Assembly: GCA_019096065.1 (NCBI GenBank)
Contig: JAGUCH010000005.1
Span: 6,324,001 to 6,388,000 of the forward strand
DNA length: 64,000 nucleotides
Direction of reading: 5' to 3'
DNA from: Paracyclopina nana
Lineage: Eukaryota > Arthropoda > Copepoda > Cyclopoida > Cyclopettidae
The notes under the pieces are model-generated. The model did not search any database. It had not been told where the DNA came from and saw only the letters and a program-made list of their open reading frames with translations. Made by a program: the position numbers and the translations under genes. This document shows, one piece after another, positions 42,852-55,500 of this stretch (within the stretch, counting starts at the first letter, position 1; the number at the start of each line of letters is the position of its first letter).

Positions 42852-45781
42852 TTAAACATAATAAGAATCGTTCGGCACTGCAAAAATGAGATCTTCACAG
42901 ATTGACGCTTTGCACATAATGTCACTATCTGCAAGCAGGACTTTATCAGTGTTTAACTCGCCACTGATTTTCCTGATGTAGACATCATCCATATTCAGGT
43001 CTGGACACTCAGGATAGAAGTGAAATGATGTTGGAATGTTGTTGCCAATGTATCCTTCTGGAGTGTGATCAACAAGTTTGTAGTATTTCCCCTCAAATGT
43101 AACAACCAAGTTATCACACTCTCTCTTTGGTCCTTCCTTGATCGACAACTTAACTCTTGGGTTGCAGTGATGTGGCGCCATGTTTGAGATGAAGGACTTA
43201 ACCATCATTTGTTTAGCGAAAGACAAAGTATTTGGCACAATTATCCTTTTCAGGTAAGAAAAGAAGGACTCAAAAGGAAGTGCTGAGAAGTTGTGTAGTG
43301 GACCAACGAAACGAAGATCCATCAAGTGACAGAAGGTGTGCACATTGAATACACAGTTCTCAATGCCAAAGCAGTCTTGATACAACTTATAGAATGTTCT
43401 GTGGGTTTTGTAGGCCTTGTTGCGAGTCATCTTTGAGTGAAAAATTCTGTTAGGTAGCAAGGCCATGCGCACAAGCCAAATAAAATATATCCAGGCCTTT
43501 CTAATGGAACGGTATGTTTCGCCTTCAAGGGCAAGGTAGAATGTGTGAAATCCTGCAACGATTATGGCCAAAAACTCAACTGCCTTGAAATGAAGAAAGG
43601 CTGACTTCATTGGGCGAGGCCTACGTGGGAATTCACTGCACAAGTCTTGTCTCATCCAAATCTTATCAAATTTTTCAGCGATCACATTTCCAGCATCGGC
43701 CATAAGCTTCTTGTTTGGAGTTGGCTGCAAAACCAACGTCAAGAAGGCCTTACACATGCCTAGACAGACATTATGCATCGGGTCAACTGCGAAGTCGTCG
43801 ATAATATTGAAATACTCAAGCTTGAGTAGAGGTGAATAGCCCTGTATTCCCTTCTTCTCTTTTGCAGTGAGCGCAGTTGGATCGTCACGTATTTTCTCTG
43901 CTATTTCACGCCACTCTTTGTCACTTCTAAAGTCGTTTTTCATTGTGTAAGCAGGGAATGTCATTTTATGGTGCTGCTTGGAGTAGTATCCCTTGCAGAT
44001 GCACCGTTCGCAACAAAAATATCCCATATGCCCACTCATTTGTTTGATTTTTGACCGCATGGGACTGTCTCCAACAAATCTGCGAACAAAGTGATTCTTT
44101 TCAATTGCTTCTTCAATCACTTCGTCGATCAGCTCAATAAGTTTGATTGTGGCTTCACTGCGATACACTTGCACAGCCATTGGCCAGACACGTTTACCAC
44201 AATTGTCAAATCTTGACAACAGCACATTCATACTTGCATCACCACTGTGAGTGAGAGGAACTCCATCATAGAAGAAATCGACAATCTTTGATCCAGTCTC
44301 ATCAGTTGCATGTTTGCAGTTTTCATGGCACTTGCGGTGGAACTCATACAGTTCATTTAATGTCCATTCTGTGAGCAGTTTGTATTTTGGACGGGGAAAT
44401 TTCTTTCTTGGGAACTTCGTGCCAGTGTGGAATATATGCTCATTGGTGTCAGTGTCCAAAAATTCATATTTCATGCGCACTTTCGGTATCTCTTTCTCAT
44501 ATTTCTTGCGCATCGTTGGATAAGTCAAGTAGCACTCTTTGTACTCTCGAGCACTCACAAAATTCCAAATAATTGCAGATTGCGTCTCGTTGCAACACAG
44601 TGCATGAACCATTTCCATGTAGCGCTTATAGAAAGCATCGTGCCGCTCAGATTTAGACTGCAATTGGTCATCTTCAGCAAACTGTTCATGAAACTCCTCA
44701 CGAGTCATATGACGCATGTTCAAGACTTTTTCATTTCCTTCACCGTTCATAGGGATTTCACAGCCAGTTATCTCCACTTCTGCAGTGTCAGGGAAGTCGC
44801 CATCGTTTATAGAGTCATCTCCATGAAAGCTTGGAATCAAGTTGACACGTCCAGTTGCAGTTATTCCCCTGCTGGTCGATGGCCTCCCCAAAAGTGACTC
44901 ACTAGCCTATTAAACAAAATGAAATAAGGATATTAATGCAAGCACTTGTTGTATATATATTTTCAAGTTATATTACATTTTCAGTGTCATCGAAGTCTGG
45001 AATTTGGTCATCAGAAGAATGGTTTGACTCATTGCTCGTGTCATCTCCAAAATTGAAGTCTGCATTTGGATTTACCCAAGCGTTGTTGTCAGTGTTGCTT
45101 ACTGGTGCACTTGGATTGTCCAACTCGCTCTCGTTGATGTTTTGCCGTCGTCTTTTGCAAGCATTGTCAACAAGTTGAGAATCCTCAACGATTTCATCTT
45201 CACTGTCGCTATTGCTGTAGTGGACGCTTCTTTCAGGAAACAGTTCATCACTGCGTTCCAGCAGATTTGACCTGGGGTCCTCATTCTCCTCACGTTTCCT
45301 TTTCAAGCCTTGTTGAATTATTTTTTCCCCAGGAAACAGCTCTTGCGACTCATAAACCATGCCAAGATGACTGTTATCTTCAATTTCGTAGTTGTCATTA
45401 TCAGTCTCATCCTCGGGCTCATCGCCACTGTCCTGAGTAGCGCTTGTTAAGTTGGCAATGGCGCGTTCAATCGAATCTGGATCGTTATCGTTGAATGGGC
45501 AAAATTCCAAGTGATTGCCAAAAGTGGCATCGTCACGACTGAAAAATAAACAATCATTCACTTCTGGCCAATGCCAAATTTAAAATAATCAAGACTTACT
45601 CTTCTTGGCTGGCTTGGCCATCTTTTTGCAAAAGCACTTTTTCACGCTCATTGAAACGACGCTGAATGCCAAGTAACTCGTGCATTGCCTCACGTTCGGC
45701 CTTTTCCTTCTTGCGTTGGCGATCCCTTCGTTCAGTTGGTCCTTGCCGGAGAAAAGCCTTCTTAATTTTCTTTTTAGGCAT
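42852..45781 (-). CDS. CACTA/EnSpm-like transposase, three exons
   Basis: Exons on the minus strand: 45781-45600, 45538-44977 and 44906-42852. Phases agree, with 932 codons plus stop. The N-terminus is basic and coiled (MPKKKIKKAFLRQG...), followed by an acidic Asp/Glu-rich exon 2 with a nuclear-signal-like KRRRQ. The third exon holds the catalytic region: DFFYDGVPLTHSGDASMNV, FVGDSPMRSKIKQMSGHMGY followed by CCERC (a D-P plus zinc-binding pattern), and IIDDFAVDPMHNVCLGMCKA. This arrangement fits EnSpm/CACTA-type transposases, with first D in YDGVP, second in GDSP and later acidic residues. No stop or frameshift was seen. The stop lies about 500 bp from the left tip. Confidence 0.82.
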
Positions 45782-46258
45782 GATGGCGTGAAATGAAGTT
45801 TTCAGCGTCTGTCGCGTCGTAAAAATGCCCGCTGTTCAAATTTCGGCAGCTGATTTGTGGCTGCAATTCGATAAGAAAGTTTTACAAGACGATACTATTG
45901 TATTTACAAGTGTAAGCGAATTAATCAAATTTGCGCAATTTCGTAATCATTTTGAAACGCAACCTTTTGTATTAGGAAAAAGCTTTAAATAATTGTAATG
46001 TAATAATTACTAAAAGTTTTATAAAGCAACATTTAGTAAGAACTTGAATTTGATAAGCGTAACTCATTGATTTTAGTAAAAATTGCTTCAATCTCGCTAA
46101 ATAAATGTTTGCAGTCAATTTGCACTGCATGCAGTCCGCGCCGAATATTTGAATATTTTTTCTCAACGGTCAGCTGAAAAAACTGCGAAATCACAACAGG
46201 TGAAAAAAACCGGCAGAAAAGAAGTTCGACGAAATTAAAAGTTCATTTCTTGAGCAAA
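45782..46258. promoter_or_regulatory. Shared divergent promoter region of the CACTA-like element
   Basis: 477 bp separates the ATG of the transposase (minus strand) from the ATG of the companion gene (plus strand). Both must start here, so the region should act as a bidirectional promoter. It is A/T-rich; no specific box is convincing by eye. Confidence 0.6.
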
Positions 46259-49200
46259 ATGGCGACAACTACACCCCCAGATGATCCGAATACAGTGTAC
46301 GAGAGGGTAATTGTGCTCCACTTGAAGGAAAATCCTCCCTTCACGCACTTGCCGATGGACTGGGAATCCCCTGATAAGAGGACGCTTAAAGAAATTTTGA
46401 CCTTTGATCCCAGCGTTGAAATGACTTCAGCTCAAAGGCTGAAGACCTTCAAATACAAGCAAGGGAGGAATGAAATCCGGGAGTTTTCCGTCTTCGCAAG
46501 GGTTGAGCGAGGTAATGCATTTTGCCTGCTATAATTGGACTTTTCTAACCAACGCCGCGTTCACTTTTTAGGCGTCGATGAAAAGAGACTGCGTGATATC
46601 TGCAATGACCTGAACAAGCACTTCTCAGGAGTTCAACAGGTTGGCAAAAGGCTTGCATTGAAGTCTCGACTTGTTCCTCGCTACTATGAGAAAATCTTGG
46701 CTAAATACACTTACGACGAGTGCCTAGCAAATGGCAAATTTAACTTTCATCCCTGGATGGGACATGGCACAAGGTCAACTGCACGGGAAGAGTTGCCGAG
46801 AACAGGAGATGAGCATCACAAAGAGAATGACTCTGATGATGACTTTGATCTTAGGAGAAAAGATCGAAGTGGCAAAAAGCAGAAGCGCTCACAATCAAGG
46901 GAGTCTTCCCAGCAGTTGGAGGAACCAGCTGAAAAGGTATTGATAAGGAGTAACGCAGTTGTTTCTTGTTGATAATTCCATTTCTTCTTTCAGGTCTCAA
47001 AGATTAACAAGTCACCTGCCAATCCTTTCTACAAGGAATCCGGGACTGAGAAGAAAACTCGACGAGGTGCAGGAGGAGTACGGCAGTCTGCAGTCCAAGC
47101 ATTGAAAGAGATGAAAAAGGCTTTGACCAAAGAGGATGAACCAAAACCATCCACTTCCACTGCTGCCCTTGCCAGTGAGGAACAAATCCCTAAGGAGATG
47201 TCTGCTGAGGACAAGGAGAAGCTGGACAACATTGTCACCATTTCATCGTCTCCTTCAAGCAGTGACAGTCCGACCCCATCTCAAGGATCAAAGAGAGAGG
47301 TAACTAAACTTAAGCAGCACTTATTACAAATGTTAATACAATTTGTACCATTAGGGTGACAAACAAGCTGATGAAGTGCTTGAGATTAATGTCCCCATTG
47401 CCTCGCAAGGAACTGTGGAGAAGGGACTGAGCGCTGAGGCTCAATTCTTTGAAAATTTGCCCAACGAGGAGAAAGACAAGATGTTCGCCAGTATCCAGGC
47501 TAAGATCAACCAATTGGAGTTGCAAGAAGCCATTCAGACCTCAATGCTTCGTGTCTTCAATGACATTATTGCTCCAAGGCTGGATGACGTTTTTCTTGCT
47601 GTTCAAGATGTGCGCAATGAGCTTCAGGAGCACATCAACAACTACAAAAGGGACATTGAGCAGCTAAAAAACAAGCCTGCTGCACGTGAACGTACTCTAA
47701 AAGTATGCAACGAAATTAAGGAACTTGTCTCTAAGTTCACAGTTGAGACTTCGTCCCTTAAAAAGTCCATTTACAAGAGTGCCACAAGCAGCGCTGATGC
47801 GCTCTCTCAAGCAATTGGGATCATGTCACGCCCACTGCCTTTTGACGACATGGGACCAGGGATGGATGTTTTTTTTGCCAACAAAATGATCCAGGACTTG
47901 ATAGTTCATTATGTTGCGCCTTACTGCAGTGGATCGCTAGTGGACCTTGAATACAACATCGCCAAGGCCATGATGGACAAATTGTTCACTGTGAATGCCT
48001 GTGCACACTTGTGCCACAAGATAACCAAGTAAGTTATATCATTAATTATCATCAAGTAAACAAGCAAACTTAACAGCCAATTTTATAGCTACTCAACGGC
48101 TCCCTTCTATAAAAGGCCACTGCCTCCTCAGATTTTGAGAATTATTGAATTCAAGCTCCTCCCAAGATTGAAGAAACTTCATTTGCTTGGCGACAATGAT
48201 CCTATTGCCAACATGAAGTTCATTAGAGATCAAATTTCTCAAAAAATGACCAACGGCAGAACCACTTACATCAGGACTGCAATCAAGAAGTCACCCAACC
48301 CGGATTTTGCTGTTCAAGCCATGTATGACGTGGACATGGAAATGTACAGCGTGAACAATGTAAGTGCCTTAACAATGACTACAGCAATGCTATATAATGA
48401 ACACTTATCTTTAAAAATTAGCATGCAATGGATGGAAGGATTGAGCCCATGCTAATGGATGCCTACCTGGCTGACTTGAATGGCAGGGGCGAATATCGTG
48501 ACGCATTGAAGCAGTACGACAACTTAAAAGAGGATGCTAAGGCCGATGCAAAGAAAGCTGAAGAACAAGTGTCCGTTGTGGATGTGTTCAAGAAAATTCG
48601 CGGACCAACTGGTAGAAAGCCTATGTCAGTCTTCAAGATTGTCAAGATGATTGTTGGCATTGGCTATCTCTTGAACAAGGATGTCAAACTTATGGAGTAC
48701 GACGAATGCCCAGAAGTGCCATCGGTAATAACTAATACACAACTTGTGCAGCACTTTAAAACTTATTTTTATTTCAGCTTCTTGACACACACAGGCAAAT
48801 TTGTGAGGAGTACGAAGGACGTTATCATGTCCTTGTTCAAGAATACATTGGATTGGATCCTGAGAACAGAATGACTGTTGACTACACTCACGGAAAAGTC
48901 CCGCCTCATGATTCTGGCACCACTCCCAAGAGCAACCGTCCCTACAGAAAAAGCCCTAGGAAACTTCCAGGCGAGTATGCTGCTGACAAAGCAGCAGCCT
49001 TAAAATTGACTATTCCAAGGATGGATGAACTCTCTGAGGAGGAAGAGAACCAGCAAGACGAAGACAGCCTTAACCAGGCATGCATGGATATTGAGTTATC
49101 AGATGAATCAGCCACTCCTTCAACTTCCAAAGCTCATGGCAAAACTCCGCCAGTAAGCCCTTAATCAAAATCTTTTAAGCCTTAACAACCTCTTTACCTA

Positions 49201-49558
49201 ATTTTTACCTATAGGACGATCAAACTTTTATTAAACCTGGCAATGAGAAATCAAGCACTATTGATGTAAGTGCAATGCAATTGCACTTAACAAGTTTTTA
49301 AAACTTTAATGACTAATTTCATTTTAGGATAATGTGACCTTCAACCCGGAGCCGTCAACCAGTGCAGCATCTGCTCCAAGTGTTTACGCTAGCAGTGCCA
49401 AGGATTTCACCAAGGAAGAATATGAGAAGATGATGAAAAAGCTTGAACGTGAGGCTCGAGAACTGAGGGAATTCGACGCCAAACGAAAAGCCATTGCTAA
49501 GTTGCAAGCAGAGATTGATGCAATGAAGGCGGCTCAAGAGGATGAAGAAAAAAATTAA
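46259..49558 (+). CDS. Companion protein of the CACTA-like element, nine exons, unrecognised family
   Basis: Exons: 46259-46511, 46572-46936, 46994-47299, 47355-48028, 48089-48359, 48422-48724, 48778-49152, 49215-49265 and 49328-49558. All junctions are GT-AG with 49-66-nt introns. The sum is 2,829 nt, so 942 codons plus stop with no break. The first part (about residues 1-170) is a compact domain ending WMGHGTRSTAREELP. Then comes a charged Ser/Lys/Arg linker, an acidic Ser/Pro-rich stretch, a helical coiled-coil-like section (about 315-430), a second globular part (about 500-790) and a C-terminal coiled coil (EEYEKMMKKLEREARELREF). No family recognised. Plant CACTA elements also encode a second, DNA-binding protein (TnpA), so an accessory role in binding the subterminal repeats is a reasonable inference, not something the sequence shows. 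Confidence 0.75.
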
Positions 49559-49968
49559 CCAGTCATTGATATAACACTATGAAATATTTCTATGCAATTT
49601 TAAGAAATCCATTATTAAAATATCATCTAACTTAAAAGATGAATAAACAATCCATGAAATTTTAAAAGCGGACCAATTTTATTGACAAGTTGCACAGCAG
49701 CCAGAAATTGCAATAACTACGACTGCAGAAGCGCTGGTTAAGTGAATTTTAAAGATTTGGAGCAGGGATGATCATCACTGCAAGTGTCAACTGCTGCAGT
49801 CTTGGTTAAATGTATTTGCAGTTTGCGCTGGTGTGTGAAGTGTAGACTTCAAATCAGGATAACATCACTTTTGCAGTGCCACTTTTTACTACAATAAAAA
49901 GTCTTGCATTGCAGGGGTGATGCAGTCCTTAATTCGGGTTGAAAACCAGGCTCAACACTTAGTGGGGC

Positions 49969-50077
49969 TGGTCATGTCTCCTGCGCCTGGCCTCAACTTC
50001 CACACCTCTGTGCAACTCCTGCACCCAGCAGTGTCTCCCACACCCAGCACTGTCTCCCACACACAGTAGTGTCTCCC
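49969..50077 (+). repeat. Short satellite-like CTCCYGCAC / GTGTCTCCCACAC repeats
   Basis: Degenerate units (CAACTCCTGCACCCAGCA, GTGTCTCCCACACCCAGCA) run up to 50077 and resume at 51069-51120 after the inserted element. They also match the left side of the CACTA element (about 42240-42325), so one satellite patch seems to have received two insertions. Confidence 0.6.
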
Positions 50078-51068
50078 GGACTCCTACCCTTGGATCAACA
50101 ACAGATTGCCCTTGGATAGACTACAACAAACCGGACTTAGATCGACAAAACGAATCAGCCTTGGATGATTGACTATGAGAACAAACCGTCCTTAGAAAGA
50201 CCAAGACCGACTGTACTTGGTTAGACAAGAAAAATGCACAATACCTGGATAGACAAGACAAACTGTCCCAGGACAGACGACGGGAACGCACAGTCCTTGG
50301 ATCAACAAAAGGAATCGTCCTTAGGTGGACATAGTTTTGGTGCCTACTAAGATAACTCATGCTAGAATAAGAACAGCAGCCTGATTGGTTGGGGCAAATA
50401 TGCGGGCGTGCTCTCGTTAGCTGTCAGATGAACAGCCTAAATGGTTTCATCTTACTCTCTACAAGTTGAGACTTGAGGGTTCGAATAATTAGACTCAACA
50501 ATAAAAGTAATTTCAGCTGCCTTGAAAATTTGCTTCTCATGAATTTTTCTTTAGTATTTTTTTGGAAAAGCATGCTAAAGAAGGTAAAACCTAAGATTAT
50601 CTTCAATCATATAAGTCTGGATTCATAATTCAACGAACAATTCTTCGTAATTGCCTCAAAAATAGTGGTCCGTTCCATCAAAATTGCTTTTGGCCCCAAC
50701 ATTTAATAGAGCTACGTGCACGCATCAGCTTTTAAAATGTCTCTGCCATTCTTATTTCAGCATGGAGTTCTTTAGTACCAACTTATTATCTTGGTCAAGC
50801 TTGGTAAGTCTAGCTTGTGTTTGGTCATCCAATATATCAAAGTCGATCCAAGGATGATCCGTTTTTTGATGTGTTCTGTTAGTCTATCCAAGTACAGTTT
50901 GTTCTAGTCGACCCTGGTCCTTCACAGTCATGACTGTCGATCCAAGTACAGTCCTGTCTTGTCGATCCATGGACAGTGTTTTCTCAAAGTCACTCCCTTG
51001 ATCCAGGGATGATCTTTTGCAGTCTATCCAGGGAGAGTGTGTTCTAGTCGATCCAAGTTAGGCCGCCT
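50078..51068. mobile_element. Non-autonomous MULE-like element, 991 bp, with inverted arrays of about 30-bp subterminal repeats
   Basis: Flanked by GTGTCTCCC at 50069-50077 and 51069-51077, a possible 9-bp target duplication. However, the same word recurs in the surrounding satellite. The left 270 bp contain about nine units of the form ACTGTCCTTGGATAGACAA. The right 250 bp (about 50820-51060) contain the same unit inverted (GTCTATCCAAGGACAGT-like). The tips are weakly alike (GGACTCCTA and AGGCGGCCTA on the other strand). The central 470 bp have no gene. Confidence 0.7.
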
Positions 51069-51077
51069 GTGTCTCCC

Positions 51078-52020
51078 GCACCAGGCAGCTTCTCCCGCAC
51101 CTGGCAGCCTATCACACCCCCAGTCAGTCATTCAGAATGTGACATTGCTTCAAACATGCATCTAGAAGTGTGGAACCTCTTATATCAGCTCTAGCTCTGC
51201 CTGGTGACCTGGGAGGCTATCTTGCCTAAGACTGCACCACATGACCACAACCTATTGACCTAAACTCCAACATTGTCCCTTTTCTACCAATTGCCTTCCA
51301 ATGGGGGGACGTGCATGCTATTTGTGTAGGAGGCCAATTTGGGCCTTCACATTGGTGTGGCCTTTGTTACATCCTCTCATTTTCCTCCAAGGGGAGACTA
51401 TGTTACAGTCTGGTTGACCCTAGCACAGTATACATGTTAGGTGTACCCTACCCCACCAATTTTTTAGGCCAATGGAACAACTCTATTTTTCCTAGTACTA
51501 GGAAATTGTTCTAAATAGTCGAAAATGTAATAGCTGTTTTTAACTAGGAATTTGAGCCAGCTAGTAAGTGATGACATCACTTACAGGAAGTTGATTTGTT
51601 GCTTTTAGAGAAGTAGTAAGGGCTTTTTTCTAGAAAAGTAGTACTACTTTTACTACTCGATTTCCAAAAAATGCACTTAGTACAATATTGGCAGTGACAG
51701 AACAAAAGTTTTAGTCAAAAAAGAGATGTTCCTTTTCCAATAAGTACTGGCATCACTTATTGCTCACCTACTGCAGAACTCCTAGGATGAACACATGCTA
51801 TTTTCGGCTAAGATGGAACAAAAGTTTTAGTCAAAAAACATTTGTTCCAGTCCCCAGAGCGCACTTTGTTTACAATTTGTCCATTTCCGTTTCCCCTTGG
51901 CCCCAAACCAACAGAGCAAGAATTTTCAAGAATTTTTGTCGGCCAATTGTTCGAATAAAGTAGACACGATTTTTCTGAAATCAACTCAGAGCTAACCATT
52001 TTGGACTACAGGAAAAACAA
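51078..52020. other. Region without a recognisable gene
   Basis: It includes a perfect 18-bp palindrome AAAAGTAGTACTACTTTT at 51634-51651, and a GGAACAAAAGTTTTAGTCAAAA-type phrase used twice (about 51700 and 51810) that hints at a local duplication. No coding evidence. Confidence 0.5.
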
Positions 52021-52529
52021 GGATTCGAATAAGACAAGCTCAGGGGCCTTTGACTTTGGCAAATACAAGCTTACGAGCTCAGTGCTGCTGGAATCAACTC
52101 GGAGCCGGCGATTTTGGACTACAGGAAAGACAAGTTTGGATTCGAATAAGACAAGCTACAACCCCCTCAAATTTTCTGGTCACCCTGACTACGAGCTCAG
52201 TGCTGCTGAAATCAACTCGGAGCCGGCGATTTTGGACGACGGGAAAGACAAGTTTGGATTCGAATAAGACAAGCTCAGGGGCCATGGACTTTGGCAAAAA
52301 CTCAGGCTTGGAGACTACAAGCTTGGCGCTGCTGAAATCGACTTGGGAGCCGGCCATTTTTGGATGGGAATGCAAGTTTGGACTCGAATAAGACAAGCTC
52401 AGGGGCCATGGACTTTGGCAAAAACTCAGGCTAGGAGACTACGAGCTCAGCGCTGCCGAAATCAACTCGGAGCGGGCCATTTTGGACTACGGGAAAGACC
52501 AGTTTGGATTCGAATTAGACAAGTTCAGT
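52021..52529 (+). repeat. Tandem repeat, unit 117-126 bp, four full copies plus partial ends
   Basis: Units start with GGATTCGAATAAGACAAGCT at 52021, 52138, 52256, 52380 (GGACTCG variant) and 52506 (partial). A degenerate partial copy precedes at about 51953-52020. Copies differ by substitutions and short insertions. Short frames in this stretch merely repeat the same peptide. Confidence 0.92.
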
Positions 52530-55500
52530 TGTGCTATTTGCATCTCAAATATGAAATAGATTACTTTTCTTCAATAAACATAGTTGTCTCAATGCCTAAC
52601 AGGCATGCCTAGGGTCTACAATGGGCCTGCATCGGGCCAGCAATGCTAGGGTGGGCGTGGCTGTGTTGGCGGGGGGAGCACCAGCTGAAAAAAAAACTTA
52701 CTCTCGTCTTACTATATTTGTCCATTTTTATTAGCAGGGCAATAAAAATCTTATAAGAGTGCACAGCAAGCACATCCACCTGACCTGAACACTTAATAGG
52801 CGGAACAAGTTGTTTAGTTGAAAACTACTAAATGAATCTGTTCCTGTCTACAAAGCTGGCTGGCCCGGCCCGGCCAGTTTCGACTAGTGACACTTATTAC
52901 CGACCTATGCACTTTTCTACTTTTAAGTCAGTCCAGCATAGACCCCTCATAGAAAATCCAAGTTCAACTTTTCTATCAGATCTCATCTCGAAAAAATTGG
53001 TGGGGTAGCCTCTCAATGCTCAAAACTTCGGCTCAGCTTTGCCGCATCATGCTATTTTTCTACCCTGATATTTTCTATGAACTAAACACATGTTTCTGTA
53101 CCCACGAGTAGTGGAGGCATTTCATACCTTACAATGTCATTTTACCATCACTTCACCATGGCCATAACTAGAGTCTTCTATTAGGTAGATTAAAGTACTA
53201 CTTTGCGAGTTACAATGGTGCCGAAAAACGCATTTTATATTTACTCAAAGATTTAAAAGTTGGAGTTGACTCATCTGCCTTTAAATTCTCATCAAAGCTC
53301 AAGAAATGATCATGAATGCTTAGTCTCATCTGGGCTCAGTGCTGAGTAGAACAATCTTGAATATTGAATCTGGGGGCAGTGTTTAGATTGTGCGTGATTG
53401 TGCGCGTTTTGCTCCATGGGCAGTTTTTGCGCGTTCTTTCGCATTTATGTGCGATCGTGAGCTGTATTTAGTATGGGCTTTATGTCACACAAGCCGGTAA
53501 GTTGAGTCAGCTCTCAAAAAGCGAAGTGGGGATGAGGGCCAAGTAGTGCATAGAGACGCAATGTTGCCCAAAAGGTGCTTGACTTTTTTGCTTCTGCTGT
53601 GTTTTTCAAATTGCTCAAAATTGTGCAATGATGATGACAAGGATATTCTTTTAGCCATAATTGGACCCATTAGGCCATGATAATCAACTTTTTGATAATG
53701 AGAGGTTCTGATTCTTTTTCTTCGCGCAATTTTCTTTGTGTTTTTCAATCAAGCACGCAAATTCCATCATGAGAGCCAACACCGAAATATTCTCATACAA
53801 AAATCTCCCCAAGCAGCAGTGCTCTAATTTGCCTCGTTGCCATCGGCGAAGAGTAAAATGCGCACAAATTATTACCGCCAACACTGCTGCCACATTATCG
53901 CTATTTATGGTGCGACTAACAGACAACCAATTGAAATAATATTTGGAATTGTTTGGACGGTAGTGGCTGGTAATTAAGGTTGCCATGCTTTCATTTCATC
54001 ATGATTCACTAAAAGGCTACAATGCTTTGAAACCGTTTGCTCCTTCAAAAGTGTTAAATGGCTAGTGCACAAACAATGAACTAACAGCAGATATATTTAT
54101 CCTTTCCTTATAAAATTCTGCCTTTCGAGACAAAGAATTGCGTCTGTTTTGGCTTAGTTGCACCGTCTAGGATTGACCCCACTCACAGCTGTTAATGACA
54201 TACTTGAGGCCCAATAATCCATCAAATCATTTGATGAATTCAAAATTGAGACCGATTGCAGCGTGCAGCAATTGTAGTCGTGATTTCCAATGCCCATCCG
54301 AGAAATGAGTGCTCGTGATGGTATTCCATTGTGGAACCAAAAAAGCCCCAAGTTTGGGTCAACTCTGCTGATCTTCCCCCGAAATTCGTTTGAAATGCCA
54401 AAAGTGACGTCAAAGAGAATGAGTCATTCATTCCATGTTGAGGTGCACTACTATGTACAACATAAATAGTTGGAGCCGAGACTGTATGACTCAAACATCT
54501 TTCCTGGTACCGTGTTCACCCTTGGACGTTGTGGATGCCCATTGTATTCTTTGGAGATTCTTGGTAGAGAGGTTTTTCTGGTTTCGCAACAATTAACATG
54601 CTCACATGGATTTTTGAAGATTGACCTCATCATTTTGGCGCCTGAATAGTCCATCCTGGTGGCTTGGTGGGAGTAATCAAGTTTTTGTTGAGCTCCAAAC
54701 TTGGTTGACAAAGCTTCTGGGTCAAGGCTAATTTTCCATAGACACCCCCTCCTTGTGCATGCTCTTATCTATTTTGGCACCCCTTATTGTGCAAGCAAAG
54801 AATTTATTTGCCTTTGTGGTCAAACGTCTGCTTTTTTTTGCTCCTTAATGCTAAAGGGTGTTGGGAATTGATCATCTCCCGCCTTCGGCAACTGCACCAG
54901 CAAACGGTTCCCTTTTGACCTTCGTTTGACCTCTGGAAGCTAGCTATAACGTTGTTGGCATGCACAGTTCGGCTACTCTTGACGGGATCAGTCACATAAA
55001 TGCTCGAGAAAAGTGAAGTGGCATTATTGTGGCTTGCCAGAGATGCCATCAAGCTCGCTGCATAAAAGAGGTGCAGGGTTTTTTTTGCTCTTTTTGTTCT
55101 CAAGATGATCACGTGACTAACAGAATCCTCCATTAGCAAATATTTGGAGTAAATCACGAAGAGCAAACCCTAAAAATGCGCTTGAATATGCTGCTACAAA
55201 TGGCAAAATGATTGATTTAGAAGATCACTCCCAAAGGTTATCATCCTTGATGGGTGGGCCCAGAGTGTTCAAAATCACTGAAAAATAGCTAATAGTACTT
55301 GCGGTGAGGATAATAAAAAGCCGCTCATGCAGCAAACAATTCTTCTTGCTTGGGATTTCAATGTGCCACAGCAACTTCGTCCACAAAAAGGGGGTGGCTA
55401 CAGCGGTAAAAAATGACGACAATTACAATTTTGCCTCCAGCCTACATACGTACTATGTCCACTTTTTGGCTGATCACTATGTGTGAAGTTGGATTTTCGT

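Larger units (their letters stand above)
42325..49968. mobile_element. CACTA (EnSpm)-like DNA transposon, about 7.6 kb, with two divergent genes
   Basis: The left end reads CCCCACTAAGTGTTTTGAGC from 42325. The right end, read from 49968 on the other strand, is CCCCACTAAGTGTTGAGCC. The first 14 bases are identical, and both then carry GAGC. CT flanks the element on both sides, compatible with a 2-bp target duplication. The subterminal regions on both sides are rich in TGCAGT/ACTGCA motifs (about 42380-42670 and 49700-49925), as in CACTA elements. The two genes run outward-to-end from a shared 477-bp middle: a minus-strand transposase and a plus-strand companion. Both keep their reading frames through all exons, so the copy may be recently active. 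Confidence 0.85.

Noticed and set aside
52001..52391. Repetitive peptides encoded in the 52-kb tandem repeat
   Set aside because: Frames shift between units and the unit length is not a constant multiple of three.
38050..53460. A single 15-kb Polinton-like element with ends at 38.05 kb and 53.4 kb
   Set aside because: The CCGCACAC and TGTGCG clusters are only vaguely complementary, and no polymerase, protease, capsid or integrase frame lies between them.
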